52,212 nucleotides of DNA. It comes from Stramonita haemastoma (taxonomy: Eukaryota > Mollusca > Gastropoda > Neogastropoda > Muricidae). The stretch covers positions 51,532,325 through 51,584,536 of the forward strand of contig CM060323.1 of the NCBI GenBank assembly GCA_030674155.1, read 5' to 3'. The notes beneath the pieces are model-generated. The model saw only the letters and a program-made list of their open reading frames with translations, was not told the DNA's origin and ran no database searches. Numbering within the stretch: the first letter of the stretch is position 1; every line of letters begins with the position of its first letter. A program made the translations under genes and the position numbers. Shown piece by piece: positions 13,420-23,644 of this stretch.

Positions 13420-16290
13420 CCCTCCACCTCTTTCACTGCTGAAATAGAGATTTTACTACCCCACCCCATCCCAATGGAAATCAAGCTATTCATACACTGC
13501 TGTATCACAACTATCATTCACCCCCCCCCCCTCCTCCCACTCCCCTCCTCTACGGCTGAAATAAAGCCATTCAAATACAGCTGCATTACATCTTTCACCC
13601 CCCCCACCCAAGTATTGGTGAAATAAAGACTTGCAAAATATGTAAACCCCTCCCACTGAACTGCTAAAAGCAGTCATCCCCAAACCTGCTCCCATTCCAC
13701 TGTCATGTTGTGATGCCCCCCCCCCCCCCCCCCCCTTCCCTCATCTTCAAAGTGTCTGACTTCCCTTTTTTTGTAAAGGCTGATTGTGTGTGTGTGTGTG
13801 GAGTGTCTTTATGTGAATGTGAATTATTTTTTACTCTAGTTACAACCCCCCTCCTTCAAAGTGCTGAAGGATAGACCCCCCCCCCCCCCCCCCCCATCCA
13901 GTTACTGCTTTATAGCTTCCAGTGTTGGAACAAAATTAACTGTGGCTTCATTACCACTCCTCACACCAATTCGACCCATGCTGGAATCCTTTTTGTTTTT
14001 AATTGAAAATTAGTCTCCCCCTTTGCAATGGTAAAACAGACCCCTGTTTTAAGATCCTCCCTCTCCAATGCTGGTTTGATGAAAGCAAGGTTGCACCACT
14101 GCTTGTGGACATGCTGTCGAGTAAACTGCTAAACTTAACATTTTTGTTCAAAAAGGCAGAACTATCGGTTGTAGTCAGCAAACTTTATTATCTAAGTAAC
14201 TGCAGTTTTGAGCTTATCTTGGTCACTTCTGAAGAATTCTTTTTTAAAAAAATAAATGCACTTTTGCTGCATTAGGGAACAAGGGAAATAACCATATACA
14301 ATCGTATTGGATGTATACTATCTCTGTACCCGCACTTAAAGGATTCAAGAGGCCTGTCCCATTCAAATTCCCCTCATTGTGAAGTGAATCGGCTGCAAAG
14401 GACCCCTACATAAACAGTAATGTAGTCTATGTTTAATGATTATTTTTTTTGTTTAGCATAAAGCTGTCTTCTATCAAGAATATAGTATTGGAGGAAGGGC
14501 GTCGCTATGATTATGTAACTGGGGGCAGGTGAACTGCAGTCAGATTTCTTCGAATGCAATTTCACTGGGTAGCTGTGGTCAGCTTGGACAGTTGCAGTTG
14601 TACACCTTTAATTGCTGCCTTCATCAAACCAGGCCCCAATGTGCTGAAACAAACCACCCAATCCCCACCCCAGTAAGGTATAAAAAAAAGGTAAAGGTGT
14701 GTCATAACCTATGTGGTCGTAGGGGAGCAAGGCATCAGAGACCTCATCTTCTGTAAGGGCTAGCATATCAGGGTGGCGCCCATCTCCTCTCCCTCCCTGC
14801 TTCACATTCCCTGACCCTGAAATAAAGCCAGTGTGGCTACCCCACCCTAATATGCTAGACTACAGTATCTGTAGGACACCCACCCAAAACACTGAAATAT
14901 TGAACATGTAGATTCTCTGCCCAATATACTGAAATAAAGTGTCTGGAGCTTCCCCACCACAGTAGGCTAAAATACGAACACTTGTAACACTCCCACCACA
15001 ACATCCTGAAGCTTAGACCTATCTGTCAAGATGAAGCATATCGGGGTAGGGGAATGATATGTTGCAATTGTATTGACATCGCAATTGTACAATATGCTGA
15101 AATGGAGTCCAGTAGTTTCCTCATCCCAATTTGCGAGGGGATGAGTGAGCAACCCTCCACCATCCCCCAATATGTTGAAATACAAAAATCTGTTTTACTA
15201 TCCCAATACGCTGAAATATAGTTAACCCATTACGTGTAGCTTCCTCAAACCAATATGCTCAGTACCTATAGTTCCCTCATGCCAATGTGCAGAAATATAG
15301 TACTTGTAGCTTCCCCTGCCTAATATGCTGAGTACCTATCGTTCCCTCGTGCCAATGTGCAGAAATATAGCACTTGCAGCTTCCCCAACCCAATACGCCG
15401 AGTACCTATAGTTCCCTCTAGTTCCCTCGTGCCAACGTGCAGAAATGTAGCACTTGTAGCTTCCCCAACCCAATACACCGAGTACCTATAGTTCCCTCGT
15501 ATCAACCTACAGAAATATAGCACTTGTAGCTTCCCCAACCCAATACGCCGAGTACCTATAGTTCCCTCGTGCCAACGTACAGAAATATAGCACTTGTAGC
15601 TTCCCCAACCCAATACGCCGAGTACCTATAGTTCCCTCGTGCCAACGTGCAGAAATGTAGCACTTGTAGCTTCCCCAACCCAATACGCCGAGTACCTATA
15701 GGTCCCTCGTGCCAACGTGCAGAAATATAGCACTTGTAGCTTCCCCAACCCAATACGCCGAGTACCTATAGGTCCCTCGTGCCAACGTGCAGAAATATAG
15801 CACTTGTAGCTTCCCCAACCCAATACTCCGAGTACCTATAGTTCCCTCGTGCTAACGTGCAGAAATATAGCACTTGTAGCTTCCCCAACCCAATACGCCG
15901 AGTACCTATAGTTCCCTCGTGCCAACGTGCAGAAATATAGCACTTGTAGCTTCCCAACCCAATACGCCGAGTACCTATAGGTCCCTCGTATCAACTTGCT
16001 GAAATATAGCACTTAAAGCTTTCCCAACCCAATATGCTGAGTACCTATAGTTACCTCATGCCAATGTGCAGAAATATGTGTAGCTTCCCCAGCCCTAGTT
16101 CCCTCATACCAACGTGCAGAAATATAGTATTTGTAGCTTCCCCAGCCCTATGAACTGAACTACTGTACTTGTACCCCCACCTTGATGTGTAAAAACTAGT
16201 TCAAAAATATAGTGTCTGTAGCTCCACCACCACAATATGCTAAACTATAGCACCTGTAGCTTCACTCCAATATGCTAAAGTACATGTCGG
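13420..16290. repeat. Decaying minisatellite array; 70-bp units in the core
   Basis: The core (about 15390-15990) has regular 70-bp units built from gtacctatagttccctcgtg, ccaacgtgcagaaatatagc and acttgtagcttccccaaccc. Outward in both directions the units become unequal and diverged but keep ctgaaata.ag and tagcttcccc. G/C homopolymers (C runs at 13718-13734 and 13878-13895) and one SINE copy interrupt the left arm. The reiterated ORFs (KLQVLYFCTLARG) arise because 70 is not a multiple of three. Confidence 0.85.
14690..14825 (+). mobile_element. Interspersed repeat, copy 1
   Basis: Contains ggtcgtaggggagcaaggca, tcagagacctc and cccatctcctctccctccct, matching 48728-48865. It begins with an aaggtaaaggt-type start. 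Probably a short retroposon embedded in the minisatellite. Confidence 0.7.
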
Positions 16291-16519
16291 ATTTATATGA
16301 CCTCCCAGGTCAACTTTAACCCTCTAAGTCCTGAACCGGGATTTATTGATTGAATAATTACCCCCCCTAAATCCCAGGATTTACACAGTAAGTTTTCATC
16401 GCTGTGACCATCACTAATTGCTTCCACATGTGAAAGCTCTATCAGACTAGAGTTAGGAACCTTGCTGAAAGTCTGGAAGTAATTATAGCTGCTGGTATGT
16501 GCTTAGGAGGAAAAGGCTT

Positions 16520-16705
16520 GAGGGTTGAGAGCAGACCTGCCAGTGCCTCAATTTCCTTTATATACACATGAAGAAGATAAAGTGTGCATATCAAATATTC
16601 CCTGTTTTATGTTGGGGATGGTGGGTTATGGAAACTTGAGCATACCCAACATGCAGCTTGTACAATGAATGTGATACTCTGAAGTTGGAATGTCCGTCAA
16701 AGCCA
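16520..16705 (+). mobile_element. Degraded SINE core
   Basis: Contains ggtgggttatggaaacttga and catacccaacatgcagc, followed by ctgaagttggaatg. These resemble the conserved core of molluscan SINEs. Strongly diverged. Confidence 0.4.
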
Positions 16706-17039
16706 GTGTGAAGCATCGAGTACAACCCAGTCACAAAATCTTTCGCTTTGAGAAATCGTCATGAGTATACTTGGTACCTTTTACTATCATCATACAATAA
16801 TGCAAAATCTTGAAGTTGACTAGGTTTCCCCAGTCTCGTGGTGATCAGTTTAGAATTTTCATTTTAGCAAAATGTGGCAGATTCATGTTAAAACCTTTAG
16901 AATCTGAATATTATTGGGTGAATGTTAAGTGCGAATTTCATTACAAACCCTTAAAAATTATTTTTAAAAAATTTTCTAAGCACCCCAACATAAGGAAATG
17001 TGCATGAATCTCGTCGCCATCAAATCGTAATTTGCTTAT

Positions 17040-18480
17040 ATATGGATTGACAAAAATTGCCAAACCTTGGTCATTAATGCCAGAAGAAGACCAGGGATAG
17101 GGACTTGGATCACTTGCTTGTGCCCATGAAGATCAGAGGTGAAACAAATGCCTGGACCCTGCAAATATCATCTAAACAAGCTGCAAAAAAGTAATCTCTG
17201 ACGGAATGTAATGAAAATGAGGATCTCTTGTGAGGCACCACCACAGGATTTGTGGTAAAGAAAGTGTACACTGAGGCTGCCCAAAATACTTCGCGGGGGG
17301 AAAAGAAGGAAATCAACCAACTAGAATCCTCCATTAGTGATGTTCTTGTATTAGCAAGAGAAGATGATGGGGGGGGGGGACTTTAAAAAGAGAGAAAGCT
17401 CAGAGGGGACAAAGTTTGTTAGAAAATGAAAGCTCAGTTGGAGAGAAAGTTTTTTCCTGGGAAATTAAAGAAGTAAGATGGAGTAACCTGAAGGCAAATC
17501 CCCTGAAATGGACTATATACTAAGGAACTTCTGAAGAGCTTGGGGGGGGCCTTTGCAGTTTTAGCTTTACATCATCTTTGCAAAAGAAATTGGGGAGTTC
17601 TGCTAGTGGCCCAGTGAGATAATAAAGATATTGGCAATTAAAGTACAATGACGTTGATGAGCCACAAGTAAAATTCTAATATTCCTCAAAATGATGAAAA
17701 ATAAAGTAGATACCCGACTGTTGAGCAGGACAATACCATGGAAGGGGAATAAAAGACGTGCTTTTCGTGCTTCAGATACTGTTGGAGAAAATTACAAACA
17801 CTGAAGAGGAGGCATTCACAACTTTACAGACTATAGTAAAGCTTTTGACAGTGACATTGCCATCCGTTTATCACAATGTCAACGATAGGATTTCCAAACC
17901 ATCTGATCTTGCTTGCAGCAAATTTTTCATTTGGTTTAGAGAGCAGTTGTCCAATGAAATGGCAAGCACCTAGTTCTTAGATGTTAATTAAAGGAGGAGC
18001 CCGTCATCTTGTAAATTCATAATTATTGTCCCATCATTTTAGCATACATACAGAAATGGTAATGACAAGGGTGAACAAAGATGATGGTCATTGATACAGG
18101 AGACAAAAACATCACTACCCTTGGGAATAAAAGACCCGCTACCCTTGGGTAGACTGATAAAGCACTGGTGGCCAATATCTGGAGCATGAGAATTCCTTAC
18201 AGAGATGAGTCTGTGCAGAAGGCAACACTGGCCTTCAGTTAAATGCCAAAAAGCCTACTGATGCATATTACTGGTAGTCACTTTGCAGAATATCAAATCA
18301 ATGGAACAGATCTGCAATATGTTCAAAATTTCAAATGTTTAGGCTTTGTAAGAGAACAATGGTGCAAATTTTACATCCAGTGTGTACAAGCAATCTCGCA
18401 GTGATTCCCATGTGAGTTGAGTAGTCGAGAGTGCCTATTTAATCGACCCCCAGATTGTTCAGCTAGGAAACATGCAACAA
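17040..18480 (+). mobile_element. Degraded LINE, endonuclease end through reverse transcriptase
   Basis: Fragments appear in order in shifting frames. LDHLLVPMKIRG (17105-17140) resembles the SDH end of the AP-endonuclease. A degenerate PEMDYI motif sits near 17505. FVLQILLEKITNTEEEAF lies at about 17764-17818, TDYSKAFDS (17826-17852) is an RT palm motif, and INGTDLQYVQNFKCLG (18296-18343) is the FKYLG-type motif. Stops and frameshifts are frequent, so the copy is dead. It is probably the same broad class as the fragment near 4.75 kb. Confidence 0.7.
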
Positions 18481-19414
18481 AACAAAGTGATATATGCACG
18501 GATATTTACCTTCCTTCCCTATACTTGAAAGACAAGGAGGGAAAAGAGCAGATTACCGCAAATAACACAGTGGCTTTTCAATAACTGGCAGCCAATATTA
18601 CCAGTCTTTCATTATGTAAATGATTTTTGTACAAATATAGTTGGTTTCATTTTTTTTGAAATCCTGCAATAAAAGCAACTATGTTCTAATCTCTTAGGAG
18701 TTTAAAAGAAAATGTTTGGAAAGAAGGAAAATTTTAAGATGCATACCATGCCATACCATATTGTTTATTGCCCTACTGACCATAAAAGCCATATCGGGGC
18801 TCCAGTAACTTGCAACTAAAGGTTCAAAACCACTTCCCAATACTTCCAAATATCTTACACCATTCATCTGGGGGAAAAAAAAATGACAATACCTAAATCA
18901 TTTCATTCCTAAGTAGCTGATGATAAACCAGACTGCTGAGAACACCAACCATTCCGCTTGATTTATCATCTGCACATTACATCCCCCCAAAAAAACCCCA
19001 TAAAAAAGTATAACAAACCCGCTTCAGTACATAAATATACCAAAAAATTGCCACATGGGCAAATGTCACTGTAGAATAGACATCATGTGCCCACCCCAGT
19101 ATTGTATCACTGCCTGGTCGCCAAAATACTCCCCCCCCCCGGAAATATATTAATATGTCATACAATGAAAACGGAATATTATTTGAAGATTTGCTCCAAG
19201 AAAAGGTAGGAGAGTGAACTGGAAAGGCAGAAAATGAACAAGAGAGATAATGGAAAGATAAGGAGAAAGAAACAGAAAAGTGGTAATTTTCTGCACAGAA
19301 TTTCCAGAAGGTGGGGATGCTATTTATATTGGCACAGAAAAGTAGCCAGGAAAGTGTCTACAGACGGCCAAAATCTTAACGGCAAATTTGACAGCTTGTG
19401 TATTGAGAATTGCA

Positions 19415-20290
19415 GTACTTTCACAAAAACCCATGAGTTGGAATGCAGCTACCTTGACCCCTAGACGCCCCACCCGAAAATTTTCCATGGTTAAAAGTGC
19501 ACTCTATACACCTATACCCTGGAAAATTTTCCATGGTTATGACTCGATGTGAAAAAAGCTAGCTCCCCCCCCCCCCCCCCCCCCCCCCCACGAACTACAG
19601 TTAAAATGAAACCACTCCAAAATTTATGGAGATCCCTCTTCTGTTGCTTGGCAACATCTATCTGCAGAAATGTGACGCAAACGAGGTTTTTTTTTTAAGC
19701 TCATATTTTGTGTCATTTTGCGTGACTGCTCGGACTGTACTTGTTCAAAATGACTAATCCTTCTCATTGAATGCATCAATGACTTTACACAGCTAAACAA
19801 ATGGCAAATGAGGTTTTAGATGAGCCTGACATTGATGAAAGCGATCTTGTATGATTCTGGACATCCTAAAGAAAAAAACCCTAAGATTTTGCCTCAACTT
19901 CCATGTGACGCTAATGAGATGGGGGGTACTCGAATGACGGTGGGGATGAGGAGAGTATATTTCCATCTTTTATGAAATTTTTTATATAAGTTTTGACATT
20001 TTTGTAGTGAAATATCATGCCTGAAAGCAACCTACGATGTATAAAAGTTATTGGCAGAATATCGGGATTAATCATACAGTAATTTCTGAGTACTAGACGT
20101 GAACATAGTCAGTGGTACATAAGAATTTTATTCCCCGGCGTATAGGGTGCACTTGCACTTGGCAGTTAAGAGGTTAATGGTGGGCAAAAATAGTTGTCTA
20201 CCCAAAAATCTCACTGTTGGTAAACCTTGGAGCTCTAGCCCAGAAACGAACAAAATCACACTATCCAGTACCCCAGAACAAAAGGACTGC
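19415..20290 (+). mobile_element. SINE 3' module split by a later insertion
   Basis: The left part gagttggaatgcagctacc (19435-19453) and right part tggtgggcaaaaatag ... ccttggagctctagccc (20178-20242) together match 38255-38345, where they are contiguous. The 724 bp between them is the MITE. Confidence 0.6.
19454..20177. mobile_element. TTAA-flanked, piggyBac-like MITE
   Basis: The ends are inverted and similar: TTGACCCCTAGACGCC on the left and, reverse-complemented, TTAACCTCTTAACTGCC on the right. Subterminal gtgcactctataca and gtgcaccctatacg are also inverted. piggyBac elements insert at TTAA with CCCTAGA-like ends. Inside are a direct repeat gaaaattttccatggtta (19476 and 19523), a (C)27 run, and an ORF start MANEVLDEPDIDESDLV at about 19802-19852 that stops at once. 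It is non-autonomous. Confidence 0.55.
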
Positions 20291-21829
20291 AGTTGATGTA
20301 TAAACATAATCATTAGATCCTCAAATCTACAAAGTGTGCACTGCAGTTTATATATAAATATCTGATCTTGATATCTACAAGAGTATACTGATGTTTTTGT
20401 AAAAATATTTGATCTCTAAATGTGTGTGTAGTTTAAATTTTAAGTCAAAATCATCAACTCGCTTTTCCTCTGTTTCTTCTTTGATCATATAACAATGACA
20501 ACAATGATGCATTTTGATGTAAACTGACCTAAACACAAGTTTTTGCGGAGAGCAAATAGCCGGTCTTTTAAACAAGGGCTAGCAAGGGAGATAATTTTCA
20601 GCGAAATGAGGTCCTTTTCATTTCAATGGTGCAGCTAAAAATGTTGTCAGCCCCCCCAAAAAAGTGGGAATGTGAGGAGAAAACTTAGATTACTCCATAC
20701 TGGGCCCTTGCATTTATGTGTTCCTCTGGGTACTGGCCATTTGTATAGTTTTTAAAAAAAATCGCCCCCCCCCCAAAAAAAAGATAAGACAGCGACTTGA
20801 AATTTTGAGACACATTTATTTATGAATGGAATAAGCATGGTACCAAGTTTCATAGCCCTTACTTTCATGGTTCATTTTTTGTAGCTGTAGTGAAAAGGAG
20901 TTTTTTTACAATTACAAAATTTTGGGTATTTGCAAATGCATAGAAGGAAAATTTTCAGCATTGTTGAAAAAAACATTTTCCACATGAATTACATTGAGAA
21001 ACTTTCTCGATGTGATTCATGTGGAAAGTCTGAAACCCTGTAGAATGTAAAAAAAACAGCTATTTGCATGTGTCTGCATTAAATTAGCATATGTTAATAA
21101 AATGCGAATGACAAATTCATAATTTTTCATTTGGCACTGCAGTTCGTGTTAGTGGAATGGCAGGAAAAAATCTTAAATCATGCCACGGTTTGTTTATAAA
21201 CTGAAGAAAACCATCCATGCATTGGACATGCAGTAGAGTGTGCACCTGTGTCTCCTTCATGATTATTGACAGTGTCAATGTTGACGTCACTGGCCACGCC
21301 TCTCTTTTCTTACACAGCAGGTTTCTTGTCCAAAATTTCATGTTCCTCTCCTCAGACGAAACAAAATTGCTCTTTGTCTTCTTCAACATCTTTTACATCT
21401 AATCCTTATTTTTTGACCAGTTCTACGGCTTCTCATAGAATGTAAACACGCCAGTCTCGTCTGCTCCTAGTATTACTCACTCTAGGTTCTAACGCCATTA
21501 TTATTCGTTTGAACACGAGGGAAGGACCTATGCTAAGAAAAATCCTTCAGCACAGCAAATAGACGCGTACCATGGAGGGCTCTGTCTGTGATGCTGGGTG
21601 ATCACGTCACTTATGGAAATTTTCTAAAGTCAGAACGGTTATAGCCGCTGTTTGTAGACAATGGGATGGAAATGGACTATGGCTATACTGCCTATAGCCG
21701 TCGTTAGTATAGAGTGAGTTGAGACAGGGAAGAAAGAATGACAGAACAAACAGAAAGAGAAGGAAGAGAGAAAAAAAGACACGAGTGGGAGGACATCACA
21801 CTTCACTCAATCCATAAACTGAACAGCCC
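20291..21829. other. Intergenic stretch with one strong palindrome
   Basis: AT-rich, no gene seen. It contains C runs at about 20650 and 20764 and the hairpin at 20976-21028. Around 21640-21715 the pieces tatagccgctgtttgtagac and tatagccgtcgttagtatag look like a diverged repeat. Confidence 0.5.
20976..21028. repeat. Near-perfect palindrome, 26-bp arms, 1-nt centre
   Basis: Left arm 20976-21001 and right arm 21003-21028 are complementary except at three positions (core tccacatgaat). It would extrude or transcribe as a long hairpin. It could be a MITE centre or an inverted terminal pair. Confidence 0.85.
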
Positions 21830-23569
21830 CAATTTTTTTTTTGTTTATTGAAAGCAGTTTAGCATAAAGTTGGAACCAAATCCTGAACAGCTTGTGGGGC
21901 TAGCTATGCGCACAGTCAGCAAATGACATTAATCAATACAAAGTAAACTGATCGAAAATGGCAAACTGGTCTTAGAAAAAGCCGGAGCCGACAAATGCAT
22001 ACCACATAAAACCATTTACCATTCACACAGCATACCATGTAGCACTGGATCATCTCTTGATCACTTGTAATTGGTAAATGTTCAAAAAGTATTTTAAAAA
22101 AAAAAAAAAGAGGTAATATTGAAAGTGATGGTTGGAGAATGGAAAAAATTGTAACTGTTACTTTTTAAGGCAACTCAGATTCAGTCATCATTCCACATAA
22201 TGTTCAGTTTACACAACAGCAAACAGATAGTAGAGTTACACCATCATTCACTATTTTTTGAAACGGCTGAAAATGACACAAGTCAAAAGAACTTCTCAAC
22301 TCGGCAGTATCTTAAAAACAACAAGCCATTCAAGTTTTGAAAAAAACAAAATGAAAACAGAAAAAAAAAGCCCTTGAGAAAAAAAACTGACAAAAGAAGG
22401 TACACATACCACTCAAGTAGAATAAACACAACTCGGAATATCATCATGGTCAGATCAGCATGAACATCCAGCTAGTGAGTACTGAAGCTTCCATGTAGGG
22501 ATACAAAGATTAATGAAGGTTACATGTCAGTACAGTTAATGAGACAGAGAAAGAGAGAGGCAACTACATGCACAACATCTTGAAAGAAAAAGAATTGTGC
22601 AACTGATACAAGTGACAAAGCTAAACAAGTAAAACACATATGTTGGTGGAAAGTGGAGCAGTTCTTTTTAACCGTTGTCTCAATTTCCTCATGTGTTGAT
22701 AGCATTAAGAAAACATCAATGCAGCAGACGAATAGTCCACGTTTATCAGTTATCAAATTTTTGCTTGGAGTTGCATCTCATGACAGATGCTAGAAAATTT
22801 ATATCAATGGACGATTAAATTTCGAGCAAGGTTAGCCAGATATTAACCAGTAACACAACCCAAACAACGCAGCACCATGTCATACTGTCACAAAAAGAAA
22901 CGTACAGCTGTCATAGTTTTCATGCGTAAAATTAAAACAACTGAAACTGTAAACAATTTTCAGCAGAAACCATTTTTTTAAAAACAACCAAAAAAACGAC
23001 ACTGTACCCAAAATAGGGAGTGAACACAAACCCAAACATGGAGTGAACACAACGTATGGCAAATCTTAAGACAATGCAGATGCTCAATGGTTGAACACAT
23101 TCAAACATTGCATATCGTGTGACAAGTGAAAATGAGACTTGTTTTGAAAAGCAAACACTGAAGAAACAGTGTCCATGAATGTCAACAATAAATGTCCTTT
23201 CCGAGGAAAAAACCCAACAACAACAAAAAGACAGAAAAACAAACCCAGGGACAACAGAGTGAGACAGGAAAGCAAGGCAAGGGAGGAAAAGACAGATAGA
23301 CAAATAAAGTATTGATTTCGGTAAGCATAGGTAAGTGAAGTTCTTCAAAGGATTTTGATTCAACACAGGAATACAAGAACTGTTACTGGACTGATTTCTT
23401 CCAAGCCAGCGAAGGAAGGTGCTCCGTGTTGCATCTCATTTAGACTACAGACAAAACTAGGTCACACTGTCATCTGTTGTAAAGACACACGTCTCCTCAC
23501 TGTGCTGGGTCTTGTGGCGACGTTCCTTTCAAACTCTGTCATGACTTTCTTTGTGCACACAGTAGCTTT
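21830..23569 (-). other. Putative stathmin 3' UTR
   Basis: This is about 1.7 kb on the minus strand after the stop codon, free of the SINE and LINE signatures seen elsewhere. It ends near an AATAAA (TTTATT at 21844-21849 on the plus strand) followed by an A/T run. The several ORFs here, including 144 codons at 22932-23366, show no protein family. The transcript end is a guess from the signal. Confidence 0.35.
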
Positions 23570-23644
23570 TTATGCATCTCCTTTTTCATTCTCTTCTGAC
23601 CGCAAGCCAACCTTTTTCTTCTGCACTTCCTCAATGCGACGCTC
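23570..23644 (-). CDS. Stathmin terminal coding exon
   Basis: Acceptor tgtgtgttgcag. It reads ERRIEEVQKKKVGLRSEENE then KGDA and TAA at 23572-23570. It aligns with the HIEEVRKNKE tail of vertebrate stathmins. It can follow any of the three phase-0 helix exons. Confidence 0.9.
   Translation of the reverse strand, partial: ERRIEEVQKKKVGLRSEENEKGDA

Noticed and set aside
15320..15957. Tandemly repetitive GWGSYKCYIS / GLGKLQVLYF proteins on the minus strand
   Set aside because: By-products of 70-bp units read in rotating frames; no codon constraint across units.
15390..15990. CRISPR-like regular array
   Set aside because: Units are contiguous and wholly repeated with no unique spacers, in an animal genome; it is a minisatellite.
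16317..20177. A single 3.9-kb TTAA-bounded element from ttaaccctctaagtcctg to the right MITE end
   Set aside because: The SINE flanks show that the right end pairs with 19454, and the interval holds an unrelated LINE; the 16317 motif may be a separate solo end at most.
22932..23366. 144-aa hydrophobic minus-strand ORF
   Set aside because: Follows the stathmin stop codon on the same strand, Cys/Phe-rich as expected from A-rich DNA read in reverse; no family recognised; more likely 3' UTR.
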